A stretch of 64,000 nt of DNA from Acanthaster planci. Taxonomy: Eukaryota; Echinodermata; Asteroidea; Valvatida; Acanthasteridae. Location of the stretch: the NCBI RefSeq assembly GCF_001949145.1, contig NW_019091529.1:350804-414803 (forward strand), written 5' to 3'. The position numbers and the translations under genes are program-made. This document shows positions 19,444 to 32,600 of this stretch, one piece after another; positions within the stretch are counted from its first letter, which is position 1; the number at the start of each line of letters is the position of its first letter. The notes beneath the pieces were generated by a model. The model did not search any database. It was not told where the DNA came from and worked only from the letters and a program-made list of their open reading frames with translations.

Positions 19444-19930
19444 CTTCACTTCTTAACTGCCTGCAAGGTTTCAACCCACTAAGACATGTACAATACAATA
19501 TACAATACAAAACATACTTATCGCAGAAAACGCACAGATTAGATATCTGAAACATTTGTCCCATTTGGCGTTCCATACAATACGATCCGCTCTCGGTAGC
19601 ACGTGGTCGGCATTTTGCCAAGTCCCGAGTATTATGCCCTACGCACTGTGCGCCGTCTGTTGCAGGCAGATATTGGGCGTCTACACACCCACACAAGCAT
19701 CCTTACACAGCTATACTTTTGGGAGTATTTCCTTTGTTCTCGTGTACAAAACTCCCACACAAACGCAAAAAATTTCAAATCACTCCAATTCGATTCAAAC
19801 AAATTCACTTTCCTGGGTTGAAATTTCGACCGTATGTCGCTTATATAGAACACTTCAATTTGCGACGGATTTTTACCCATCAAAAATTTCCCTTTTTTGT
19901 GTTATTTCCAAATATCAGTTTCCTGAACTT

Positions 19931-19962
19931 CTTGTGGGGTTCCAATTTTGGTACCCCACAAG
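19931..19962. repeat. Perfect inverted repeat CTTGTGGGGT/ACCCCACAAG
   Basis: Ten-base arms at 19931-19940 and 19953-19962 around a 12-base loop (TCCAATTTTGGT). No further context identifies it. Confidence 0.6.
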
Positions 19963-21143
19963 GTAAAAACTGGCCTTCTGGGGTACTTCCCATTGTTCTG
20001 GTACCCTGCAAGCTCCCATGTATAAGCGCAGCCATACACACACGGCGACCGCGCCGCGCCAATGCCACACAACACGGTCCATGGTCTGCGTCTGCATACA
20101 CAATCTGAGTCAGCCTCGCATCGACAGCGGAACAACATGGCAGTCATCTTGACGTCGACGGTTGCACAATCCGTCCTTGCTAACTGCACATTCACGGGCA
20201 AAGTCGTGGTAAAAATGGCCTGCCAACATCACAATTGTCACCAGTGCCCCTTCAGATGACGCTAAACAATAATTTGGCAGCATTTATCGAATATTTTTTG
20301 TAAAAATGAGCGTAATGTAGCACGGTCAGAAGACACGTAGTCAGAGCTTCTTGTAAGTAATTTATCTCTTAGTAATTTATATCGACGTGTCGTGATGCAC
20401 ATAATACGGCTGTTTACTGTAATGCTTACACTGGAAAATATATCAAAGAAATTTTGATTTTATTCTATAATTTTCAATGGCAATGACAACTGTAGTCTGG
20501 TATCCGATCTTTTTACCATTTTAAATCGAGTTGATGCAGACACAAGTCAATTTGGAGTGGCCCATGAACATGAATGAAGAAAAATGCACAAAAAACAAAT
20601 GTGAAACGACAAATTTTACGGACAAAACTCCAGCAAACAAATTCTACAAAATCGTATTTATGAATGGGAATTCGGCTCCGGCAATTATCAGCCTTCATAC
20701 TCCTGAGCCGGTCTTAAACGAGCTTTTAAGACCGATCCGGCAGATATTTATTCCCTCAGTAATGATACGAATTACCATATCAAAACAATTCGACGTCATG
20801 CCCGAGGCTTCTGCATCGACAGGGAACGAGTCACATCGATGTCGTGTTGAGCGAACGACAGTGGTAAATATCCCTGGGCGAACTCTGCAGGAGCAATCGT
20901 TTTGCTGCGTCTCTAATTTCACCATGAAAACTATATAACTGATATCAGAACACCGAAACCGACCTTATGATTCATGGTTGTTTTTTCATCAAAATCCAGA
21001 TCCCTCTCAAACTATACGAATCTCTGAGCTGCATTTTTTAAAAATTGTCCTTTCCTTGCAATTCCTCCCAGAAAAAAACAAACCCTGGGACAAGCCTTAA
21101 TTTGAATAAGGGTCATTCGGGGACGAGGCTCACAGTGCGAACT

Positions 21144-21190
21144 CCTGACAACGTTGCTACAGTTCGACAGCAACTTGTCGACCAGTCAGG
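21144..21190. repeat. Fold-back hairpin, CCTGAC..GTCAGG arms
   Basis: Outer arms CCTGAC/GTCAGG and inner arms GTTGCT/AGCAAC. It resembles the hairpins at 43611-43658 and 52151-52199 in carrying a GCAAC-TTG-GTCG type core. Confidence 0.45.
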
Positions 21191-23461
21191 GAACCAGTTG
21201 CAGGAGGAATGGACTTGGGCACGCGGAAGGTGTCGGTGCATAATTAACTGTGAATTACGTAATGTGTAAATAATCTGTGCGCCCCTGATATTTTATTATA
21301 TCTTTCCACAGACATATCTACTGCCCTCCAAAATGAATTTTCCATATTTGAAGTTTTGGAAATTTCATTTTCAAAACTTGAGGTGCAGTATCTTCTCATG
21401 GTGCAAAATACTTCATGTGTTCAAAAGCCAGAATGAGACGAACTTCTGGCAGTGTGTTTTCGTGTGCAGTTCTATACGTGTCACAATTTAGCTCCCGCAT
21501 GTGTAGGCTAAATGAGCAGAAGTTCTTTTGACACCGAGAAAAAGACATAAACCACTTCGAGTTCCACTCACAGTATTAAAACTGCGTCTGAACGCTCGGA
21601 TCGTTTTAATTTTACGACCAACTTCCTTGGTTAGCAACTGTTTTAACTTTTGCAGCTGTTCTGAACATAACCGTAGAGTTGAGTTAGTTCATCATGAGGC
21701 CATCTTTCAAACTGGACGGTGTGGTCGGTTGAAGATTAACAAAGGTAAAGTAATGTGAGGAATTTCGTTATTATGATATTACAAACACTGGTAAATATCA
21801 GTGCTCCTTTTTGACACATGTACCTCTTTGAAATTACTGACCCATTCCCTGCGTTGTGTGCACCTCAACGTGTCGATTTGTTATTTGTACAAAAACGATC
21901 GTAATGTACCGTATGAGAACATTTGGTTTATTCAAAGACTTCAACTCAGATTTTTGGAAACCAACTTTTCTGGCTTGAAAACCTGGACCCAGCTATAGAG
22001 GGCACGATTGCAGTACTATACAACTCTACCAATAAAAACTGTGCTGGTTTTGATGAAAATCTTGAAACATACTTTTTTCTTGACATGCATGACTATTTTG
22101 ACTTCAATTGATTTCGAGACGACTTTTTAAAGTCAATGTTCAGTGTAGATTTGCAGGCCGATTCAGAATCTGACAGTATTCTAATAATAATTATAGATAT
22201 CGCAATACAGCGTTTAAATAGGTTGCAATTAATGCAACTGAAACTTGTAAATACATTAATAAACTTCAATACTACAATATTCTTCTGACATGCATAAATT
22301 TATATTTACATTAAATTGCTACAATAAATACCTCTATACATGTATATGCTCAATGATTAAAATTATAGAGATTTTGTTTTTTAATGCTCACAGTTATTGC
22401 ACGTAAGATGTCAACTTTAAAAAGAAAAAATAGTTCAAAAATAGTGTAACATAATTTTTGATCTCCAAATAAAGGTTGTAAATCGACAGCGTGTGAATAA
22501 AAAAGGCCAAAACACCAAAGGATCGGTAAACATTGTGATCTTTATGTGCGTAAAAGGTTAGCTTATACATCCAAATCCCTTTTCCCATTTTGATAGAACA
22601 AAACCAAGCGAACTTATGGCATCCTAGTATTTCCTTCCTACTATAATAGTCTACAAAATGATTGATGTTCTTACAATTAACAAGAATTTCATAGAAATTT
22701 GTAATATCGTTCATTTCTTTGGTTTTGTGCTCCTCTTGTTTGTTTTTGTAAGAGAGCCGATTAGATATAGCTATGTAATTGAGAATTGTTTTAAACCTCT
22801 TAAAAATGGCTTTGCTTTATTATTGACACTGTTAAATACCCGGTCAAATCTCCATAATAGATTGTTGTCTTGCACAAATAGTTCGTTTATATGAAAACGG
22901 AACAGGGTAGGGAGTTGACCACTCATTAATTCAACAATTATTTGTATTTAATTATTAATACATTAAGCACCCACTTTTTCCAGCTTCATGAGCGACAATT
23001 ACCTTTTCTGTTCCAAACAATAAAATCCAAAGCATCTCGTTTGATCTAAGGTCTGGACATTCAGGGGATGTGTTCTATTTGTATTTTGGTAAATACGTTT
23101 ACGTTCACTCAGATGCTGTTCCAGGTTTCGCTGTCAAAATCTTTCAGCAGGATCCAATTATGTTAAAATACATAAACTAGTATAGTTTATGAAAATTCCC
23201 AAATCTCACCTGTTACCTGCAAACAGAGAACCTGTAAAAACTGCTCGGAAATAAATTTAATACCACTATACTTTAATTTTGATGAACAACACAGCAAACG
23301 AAATGAAATCTGAAACTCAAACTACTGCGAAGGAATACTGGCTTATAAGTTTTAAAACAGCCGACCATTCTCGTTTAATGTTCTAATTTATCACATCTGC
23401 CAACTCTGAGAAAGTTTCATTTTGAGGAGGTGGGAGAAATACTCAAAATGCTTGGCTGAAT

Positions 23462-23472
23462 TTTATTTTATT
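23462..23472 (-). promoter_or_regulatory. CHAT poly(A) signals overlapping the stop codon
   Basis: On the minus strand AATAAAATAAA covers the CHAT TAA stop (23468-23470), giving two overlapping AATAAA hexamers. If used, the 3' untranslated region would be only about 10-30 bases. A more distal signal is possible. Confidence 0.4.
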
Positions 23473-23695
23473 GAATGATGAGGTTGTTATTAAGGGACGT
23501 ACGAATGCATAACGCGTGCATATCATTCAGGCTTTTGTACAGTTTATCGCGGAAGACTTCTGACGATGTAGTAGGGCAACTCTTCCAGGATGTAATGGCA
23601 AAAAGAATGTAGTCCTCATGAGGGTTGTAGGCCGCACCATAGCCGTCTGGTACTACGGCACCGTAACACATGAACGTATCCAGTTTTGTCAAGAC
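23468..23695 (-). CDS. CHAT: CHAT exon 14 (stop)
   Basis: Two hundred and twenty-eight bases including TAA. The acceptor is GTTGGTCAG. It encodes [20 protein letters not shown] and [13 protein letters not shown], the conserved C-terminal lobe, then a short variable tail. Confidence 0.92.
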   Translation of the reverse strand, partial: VLTKLDTFMCYGAVVPDGYGAAYNPHEDYILFAITSWKSCPTTSSEVFRDKLYKSLNDMHALCIRTSLNNNLIIQ

Positions 23696-26600
23696 CTGAC
23701 CAACACGAAATGATTGAGAACATATTTTAAGATAGCTTTACAAACGTCTGTTTAAACGTGAAATCTGCAATAAAATGTGAAATGCAGAAGGCCATTTTTT
23801 TTAAGAGAAGCGCCATACCTGACTTGTGCTTAAATTGAAGTAGTTGCTTATCCGGTATGCTTCATCTTTAAAAATCTCGGGCATTGGCTCCCCGAGTTCT
23901 CGTGAAAGTTCACGAAGTCCGAGAAGATGGCAGTCGAAGCCTTGCCCCATTATATTCTAGACAGAAGAGAAGACTGTTTAGGTTCGAACCTTTTGAATAA
24001 ATAAACTACCGATGGCCACAATTAGCTTGCCTTAATTGACTCTAATACGACACCGTGGACCTCTTACGAAGGAAAGAGAAAAATCAAAACAAAACGTACT
24101 GTAATGCAAATATCCGTCTGTCGTTGTATGGCCGCCCGCAGGAGATCCATTTTTTCCAGTTCCTGAAAAAATACAAGCAGTTAACCTTCCTCAAAATTGA
24201 TTCTCAGAGTAAATCTCATTCCCTTACCTTCCTAAACTGTGCAAAGCAAAAACAAGTTTTTAAGATTTTTGCAAACATTAATACAGAGAATCTGCGTGTG
24301 TTAATTTGGCATTCACATTACATACAGAGAAGAGAAAATTCGTTGTTTTACTGACCGTAGCTGGTCGATCACCAATCATGGAACGCGAAAATTCAAGAGC
24401 TTCCGCTGTTGCTGCACGGATATTATCTACTCTTCCCTCAAGAAATCGCCGTGTGGAGGCGCTTTCATATGTAGAAGTTAAGTGCCCGTAGATCCTATGG
24501 GTGTGAGCAATAACATACCTTGAGCCGTTCATTAGGGCTTGGAAAAAATTGTAGGATATCTCCGTAATCACGTGTCCAACTGCATTGAAACTTGGCACAG
24601 ACACAACTAAGACTTATCGTATAAGCAAATATTTCTTGTGTGACGGTGACGTCATATTGTTATTTTTCATGAGTTTGGGCTTTGTTGGTAATTTTGAAAT
24701 CTATTTAGCGTATTTCCTTAAAGATATGCAGTATTTTTGGAAATGTATTTTCCAAGACCCTAAACGTTCAAAGTAGACGGGTCATTGTCTGGAACTTTTT
24801 TGACATCATGATGAGTTGATGACGCAGTCAAAATAGCGATTTTTAGAAATTCTAGTCAACTCTCATTGATTTATAAACGTGAAGACGAACAGAACTTATT
24901 TTCAGGACCGACCACGTTTGCAAATATATGTCATCATGTGATTTATTATAAAATATGAATAATCATTGTCCTCTAACAAAATCACTACATATCTCAGTGA
25001 GTTCCTACTGGACGTAATGATGGAACCATTACCTGATTTTTCATTATAATTAGCTGCCTTTTTCTTGTTACTAAAATCCCCTTCAAAATAATAAACTTTT
25101 TTACGCTGGAAAATGTGGAAAAGCCGTAATGTTGTGTTCCATGTAGCCATAGGCCATCTCTCTTTAAATATTTTTCCCTTTTTTGTCCGTCTATCATTCT
25201 CGTCTATTTGGGCATAGAATACCTAAACAACCCTTCCAGTCCCCCAGGTGCCTGAGACCATGCGCATTGGAGCAAGGCGATCGTGATTTTGTGCTTCATT
25301 ACCTGAAGTAGGTGAATTGTAGAGCAATCTGGATAAAGGCATCCGGACTCATGTTTTGTGACTTCGGAAATCCTTTACCAAATTTTGTGTACCGAAGAAG
25401 TTTCAAGTCAAAGTCGTCAACATGCCTGCAAAAGAAAAGAAACACGGTGGGCATGAAATAGTTCAGCATCTTTGGCTTACTCTCAGTGCATGGGGTAAAC
25501 AATCATAGCAAAAATATGCCACCACTACTCATCAGTTTTCTGGGTCCATCAGCCGCACAGTTTCATTTCTCAACAATATGTGCCCTAGAAAATAGATGGA
25601 ATTAATTCTGGAGCGACGACACTCTATTCACTTTCAGAGTTCATTCATGATGACTTGAAATTCTCTGAAAAAAAGGAGAACGGCATGGCATTGGAACGGT
25701 CTCAGCATCTCAAACTACTTAAAGCTTCAATTTAGTTTTGTTTGTTTGGCCTGCCATACCTTGGACATACCATGCTTTCTCTTTTTCACCTCGCTCTTTT
25801 TTCTTCCTTACTGGCATTTCACTATAAGTTGCTTCCGTAAGCCAATACGTGCCACTCAGGTCTTAGCCCCTACCGAGTGTTTTCGATTCGTTGACTGTTT
25901 TCCCTGTTCCGTTATTTTTTCACGTCAAGAAGTTTCTCAGATATAGTTTATCCCACTCACCCGCCCCAGCACATGTTGGTTCTCTTTTGTTTCTGATTTA
26001 TACTTTTTATTTTTAAATTCTTCAGGCTGTTGCTGTTGCTGACAAATGTCACACCTGTGGCATGTGTGGCCATAGGGCCAGGAATTGCCTCTACAACATT
26101 GGATTCAAGTCTTCCAACCGTTTCCAATCACGTCCAAAAGCCTGCCCCACACTCTGTTCCTTGACAGTCATAGATGCCCCTCCCACTGGCACTCACCAGC
26201 TGCCCAATCAACTCTCCTCGCTCCATCGGGATACGCCTACTCCCCAGTCTGTCAGCCCTGTATGCACGAAGGCCACCCGTTTCCAGGATCAGATGCTAAG
26301 TCAACGTAGGGTATCCATCTGTGATAAATTTCCCGATGTTCTAAAGGTACTTGCTTGCCTAAAGGATCCAATTTTCGAGCCGTTACAGTCGGATTAATTA
26401 TCCAATAAGGGAAGACTAAAACAACATGTTCAGTTTTGGCGTGAATTAGATGCTACCGGCAATTATGTACTGTCTATTACTGAGAATGGGTATTGCATTC
26501 CTTTCACCGTTGACCCGCCCCCGATGTTTTTTTTTTGGAATGACAAGTCCGCATTGCGTGAGGCTGATTTTGTTTCTGAAAGTGTTCTAGAATTACTCGC

Positions 26601-29600
26601 CTCTTTTCGCATTTCTGAGAAATCGTGTCCGTCCTTTGTAACTAGCCCACTCTCAGTTGCTGTCTCCTCGGCCATTTTCATTCTTGACCTCAGTGCCTTG
26701 AATAAATTGCCCAAAAGCACTTCAAAATTGATGATTGGAAGATCGGTCTTTAGTATTTGTCTCCCAATGCTCCCATGTTTTCTTTTGATTTAAAATCGGG
26801 TTTTCGTCATATCGACATTTCTCCGTTTCCCAGTGCTATTTAGGTTTTTCTTAGCGTATTTATGGTGTCACTCAGTATTTTGAATTCCGTGTTCTACCAT
26901 TTGGTCTCACAACAGCTCCCTACATATTTACAAAATTACTGAAGCCTCAAGTGAAACACTGGAGGGCATGCGAAATTTCGGTTGCTGTATATTTGGACGA
27001 TGGGTTTGTGTCCATTCCCTGTTCAGAAGATGCCTCTATGCGCACCTCATATGCCTCTTCTATTTCTAATCATGTTCGTTCAGACTTACTAAAAGCAGGC
27101 TTCGTTTACAACATCTCCAAAAGCAGTTGGAATCCTTGTAATAGTCTCATTTGGTTGGGCATGAAATGGGATACAAAGGTAGGCACACTGCAGGTTTTGG
27201 AAAGAAGAATACGCAAGCTCCGTACAAGTCTATCCACACTCTCCCTTGGCAAACCTCATGCCTAACTATTAAAGATTTGGATTCTTTTGTTAGGCAATTC
27301 ATATCCTTGTCGCCAGTGCTGGGTAGTATTACGAGGCTGATGACTTGCCATTGCCAAATGGTAATTTCTCAGGCGGCCGACGAGTTTGAAAACTTCACTC
27401 TTAATTGTCCTTGTTCTTCTCAGATCTGATTTTGGAAGGACAACGTCAGCTAGTTGAATGTTCGTTATGTGTTTGCTCACTGAGTTTTTAGTTAATAAAG
27501 AAGTTACTTCCACTGACGCAGGGGCTGTGGTTTGTAATGAAAAATACATAGCTCATAAACTTTGGACCCCGCAAGAGTCATCCAAAAGTTCTACTTGGCG
27601 TGAGCTTGAAGCTATCTGATTTGCTATCCTTTCATCTCTCTGTATAATCTCATCTTCTAATCTGAAGCTGTTCAAGGATGGTGAGAGTGCTGCTAAAATC
27701 ATTAATTGTAGTAGTATGAAACCGGCATTACAGGAGATTTCGTTGGACTTTTCTCGAATTTGTCTCCGTAATTCTATCTGAATCGACGTAGACTAGATCC
27801 CCAGATCCCTAAACGTGCAAACTGACTTCATAAGCAGATTGATCGATCCAGACGATTGGTCTCTTTCTGGTGATTTTTTTTCTCTCGACTGAGTAATTTG
27901 TGGGGTCCTTTTACGGTGGATTGTTTTGCCAGCTTCTATAACACCGAGTTGCCCCGTTTTATTCTCGTTTTTGGAATCCCAGCTCACTTGCAGTAGATGC
28001 ATTTGCACGGGATTGGTCAAATGAAAATGCCTTTGTTGTCCCTCCTGTCGCGCTGATACCAACCGCTATTTAACATGCAGTTATGCCAATGTACTAGAGT
28101 CCTTGTGTTCCCATAGTGGCCATCTCATCCCTTTCGGCCAGTGTTGTGTTCGTACAAACATTGGATGGAACATTTTGTAACTGATTCTGCTGTTGTTGCC
28201 CCACAGCAGGGTCGAATAAGAACTCCCTTCTAAGTTCTAGGCTCTCCTGATTATGACGGTGTGGTAGCCGCTGCCTTTTCCGATTTCACCACAGTCGTAT
28301 CATTTACATCCATTCTCGATTTTTTTTCTTTTCTCATGTAGAGTTCGTAGTCATCCCTTCTGGCTAACCTTCCCGACCAGTTTCAAGAATTACAGGAAGA
28401 GATTCTTCGTGATGCTATTTTTGCCAAATCCGACGGCACAGTCGTCTCTTATTTTTAGAAATGTCGACAGTTTCTTTCCTGGACAGAGTCACGTCGTCTT
28501 TCCCTATGTCTGCCGTTTTTTGCCCAATTCTGACATTGTTCTTACGACTACCCCCGCCACGCTCAAATGGTTGCACTCCTTAGTAAATACTAAGCACAAC
28601 CCTGTTGATTCTCCTGGGGTTCAACTCCTTATTGTTAGTGGTTGCCGAGCACAGCACCAACCCCCTGTACAAGAGCAACCATTAAGTCTAGTTCAAGTTA
28701 AAGCTATCGTTGATACGTTCGCTCCATCCGGAGGTTCACTTTTGGACTTCAGCACGGCCTGCTCTGCCTCAAGTACGCATTGTTATTTCGTCATAACGAA
28801 ATGGCGGCACTTGAAGCCAGTCACCGTTCATATGTCGACGACAACAAAGGCATTTCAGTTTTTATCCCCAAGTCTAAAACGGATGTATGCAGGGAGGGCA
28901 ACACTGGCTGTCTTCAGGTCACGTACCTTAGACGCCTATTCCCCCGTTTCTACCCTTCGTCGATTCTTAGCCGCTTCGGATGTTGCTATGGGCCAACATG
29001 TGTTTTTGTTTTCCCCTTTCCTTCCATTTGAGTGCTATAAACGTTATAAACGAAGTGTTAACAGACCACTGATTTATGCAACATGTCGGGAATTATTTAT
29101 CCTAGCCCGTCAGCGTATTGGTGTTGTTAGTAATCCGTCCGCATACGGTCTCCAAAGTTTACGTTCCGGGGGTGCCTCTTACTTAGCTAATAAAGTAAAC
29201 TTGGCTGATGTGTCACATGAGTTGATTATGCAACATTGTCGCTGTGGTTACAGAGGCAAAAGATAGGTTCATCAAATGGATATGGAATATCCCTGGACGT
29301 TTGCAGTTGTTCGTTCACTCCTTTGTGATTAATTTCTCATGTAGTTTTTGCCATATATTTAGGTACTGTTGTGCTGCAGTTATGACGTGTAATTAAACTC
29401 TTTGATGTATTGTGTATGCTGTTTATTTCAGACTTAATGAAATGTAACAGCGTGTTCCGATGTCGGTGGTCATTTTTAACTTAATTTGTTTGCCAGATTT
29501 TTCGTAAAAGCGAAAGACAGAATTAAACAAAGAGTCAAGCCCAGGGTGTTTACCCTTCCTTCTGCAAGCAAATTATATAGAGAGAGAAAGTAAGACGACC

Positions 29601-32600
29601 GGCAGTCATGCCAAAAAAAAGAAGAACCGGATGGTCAATTTACCCCCCCACACACACACACAAAAACAGCAGAGAAATAGACTGTGAGTCAATTTACCTG
29701 ATGTCAAAGAAATAGAGAGAGGGCAAGATTGAAGATTAGTTAGCCTAACATTAAACAGTGAAAAAAGAAATTAGTGGTACAGGCTGAGTTTATTACCGTA
29801 CACAAGTAGTGTGTGTATGTTTATGTTCAATTAATCTTTGTTGATGAAAATTAATACTGAATCGAACACTTGGATCCAGGCTCTGACCACAATCCCATGC
29901 TATCCAATAAACCATGAGCATATGTAGTTTGTATAAACTAATTGTCCATGTGTTTCCTTGAAGCAGTACATCCATACCAAACTATTTTCCATGCGTATGA
30001 GCGAAGCATGAATATTATCTTTTCTCTTTGACGTCAAATCTGGAAAAAAATACGCCAATGTTTGGGACAAATTGTTGCTTCTGAATTTCAAGGAAGCTAT
30101 TAACAACGGGAAGTGTTTGACGTTTTTGCCTTCTGGAACTGGTAATCAGGGTCCTAAAATACTGAGTGATCCCAGAGAAAAAGAGAAAAAGGTGAAAATT
30201 TCAAATACCAACCTGTCCACTTCTGTTCTGGCCTTTTCAATATCTTGGATCGTGTCATCTGACAATTTCCATCTCAGTACTCGTGGACAAGGCAGCTCAC
30301 ATATCGATTGGGCTCGTGTTAACTTCCTTTTGTGGGTCTCAGAGTCACTGAAACATAAAAAGAAACTGTTTAAGCACGATAAGACATCCAAACATAGGAA
30401 AAGATGAATTAGCAAATGCCATTCACCGTGCGTAATTGGTTTCCAGCTTCATGCAATATACATACATGTGAGCCATATACATTACCTCCACAAGGTTCAA
30501 ATCACAGTTCTTTTGAGCACCTGTTAAGCCATTTCGTTTTCATTTTGTTTTTATTGGATTTAATGAATCCACAAAGTTAGCCTTACATCTCGACACCCCT
30601 GCATTTTTGTAACAGGGAGGTGAAAGGCGTCCATAAAAAGTCGGTTATTGTTAATTTATTGGAAATCACTTACATGTATCTGAGCAAATGTTCCACAAGC
30701 TGGATAACCGCTACGCCCTCTGACGGCGAGTGTTCATAATTCAGTCCACAGGTGCCATCATCGCCAATTATAAACTGTAGATCAATAAGGGGGAAAAGGA
30801 GCGTCTAACTCTTCAGGGAACCAAAGTGTCTACCTTTTGTATCGCAGTAACACTGTTATATTATAAAACGTGTAAAAATTGTATTTTGTACATCTTGTCT
30901 TACTTAAAAAAACTGCAAAATCTCATATCAGAGTTATCATCGCAGGATTACGGGCAGATCTATGGTTTTTGTAAGAGGTGGGCATTCAGAACGTTTCTTG
31001 TTCGTTGGGGAAGGACTGAATGCAGTTGTCGCCGTTGGCGAGGTCATGCATTGGATCTCTCCGTTTTGACCCTAACCAAAATAAGACCTCTACATAGCAC
31101 ATGTTTTCAGAGGGTCCTTCAACCTTTAGACAAAGGCACCTTAAAAAATGGTAATTAGCAGGGGCGTCGGAAACTGGTTGACACAATTATTTTTTTTATA
31201 AGTAAAAGGTCTCTGTGTAGAGGGATAGGATCTGTAAATAAACATGAGATTTGGGGGATTTTCATAGACCTTTCTCATAATGACAAGCAAGTCTTTCTCT
31301 GAATACAGAAAATCAAAACATACTTCACTTTAAACACTTCGATTCTTGCCATTTTCAGATTTTCTGAGTTGAATATGTTTTCCTGATGTACGTATTTAAA
31401 AAGTGCAAAAATACCTTGGCATAATACTGTGTACACAAACAAATAACTCAAAACCAGATATGAAGTTTTGTCCACCACTGACCAAAAGCCCAGGGCTTCA
31501 GCAAATAAAATAAATTCCTTTGCTATTGGAGACTGTCTCGGCCCTTTGATGCAGCGTTCCACTAAGTTAATTAAACCATTACACGGACAACCAGGTGGAA
31601 AATTGATTATACCACACTAGATTTGCAAATTGGAACTCCCTCTGGAGAAAATCAGTGAATTCTGTTAAGTAGGATGATGGCATGCAGTTTGGAGCTGCCA
31701 CCTGAGGTCACTTTGAAAATTGTGGACGGGTCAAAGGAACTGAATTTACATCATACACATCAACATGCCGTAGGCGATTAGCGTATCGTTATAGGATTAT
31801 ACTGTGGCATTTTTATCGCCTTGAAAGGCAGGGGAAAACATGCTTCAGTTGATTTCTTGTGTGTACCACCATAGATAAAAGCTTGGGCTTGGTTTATGTA
31901 AAAAAAAAATGGTGCTAATGTAACAAAGGTTTACCACAACACCATGCGAATTTCGTCTATGAATGCTCCGTTCGTCGTAAAGAACTGAAGGGAATCCGAG
32001 CTGTTCAAAGTTGGGAGCGTTAGTAGAATAACTGGGAGCAGTTATGCTCTGAGGGGATGGCAAGCTAGTTGGGCCTTTAAAGCTGTCTTGGCGCCAGGTT
32101 ATTTGGTGAAGACCTATTTGGTCACCAAGCTTTTGGGGTGCCGGGCTGCTTTGAGGCCAAGCCATTATGATGCCAAGCAACATGGGCTCTACACGACTGG
32201 AGTGTCGAGCCTTTTGGTTGGCAACCTACTTGGGCTCTTCTAGAATCATGTGCTCTTCGAGCGCTAAACAAATTGAATTGTCCCCCACCTGCATAGTTTT
32301 GTCGAACCACCTGTTGCCGCTGTTGAGTGCCGTCCCGCCCCCGTGTAGCATCTGATGGGCTAACGGTTCGTCGTCTGCATCCATAGGTTTGCCCACCTCG
32401 GCCGGGGGATGTCCCATGTTGGCGTCCAGACTAAGAACGAATATGCAACGTTCGATCATGTCTAGGGAATCGCGGTTTGTTGAGTCTAGATGTGGGAAGA
32501 ATAGAACCTAAAATCTAAATCACGACAATAACGGTTAGCAAAAGCACACGGTAAATCCTGTTCACAATTATCACTACTTATTTTCGATAATACTGACGTA

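Larger units (their letters stand above)
19444..23467. other. Gene-free intergenic sequence before the CHAT 3' end
   Basis: No gene is recognised. The longest open frame, 19556-19966, has no domain and lies in repeat-like sequence. Contents include a perfect 10-bp hairpin (19931-19962), a fold-back at 21144-21190, and a block CACGTGGTCGGCATTTTGCC at about 19599 that recurs almost unchanged at about 43427. Confidence 0.45.
26041..29330 (+). mobile_element. DIRS-type tyrosine-recombinase retrotransposon, degenerate, in CHAT intron 9
   Basis: The order of domains is gag zinc knuckle, reverse transcriptase, RNase H, tyrosine recombinase. The knuckle [14 protein letters not shown] is at about 26049-26090 and fits C-x2-C-x4-H-x4-C. 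Reverse transcriptase covers about 26770-27290, with [21 protein letters not shown]-type sequence and VYLDDGFVS in place of the usual Y-x-DD. RNase H covers about 27500-27720 with [10 protein letters not shown] conserved [23 protein letters not shown] segment follows at about 27840-27930, and the recombinase lies at about 28400-29290. No methyltransferase is seen. Many stops and frame changes. It is antisense to CHAT. Exact ends and terminal repeats were not found, so boundaries are approximate. Confidence 0.8.

Noticed and set aside
19556-19966. 136-codon open frame
   Set aside because: No domain, overlaps other frames of similar length and lies in repeat-like sequence.
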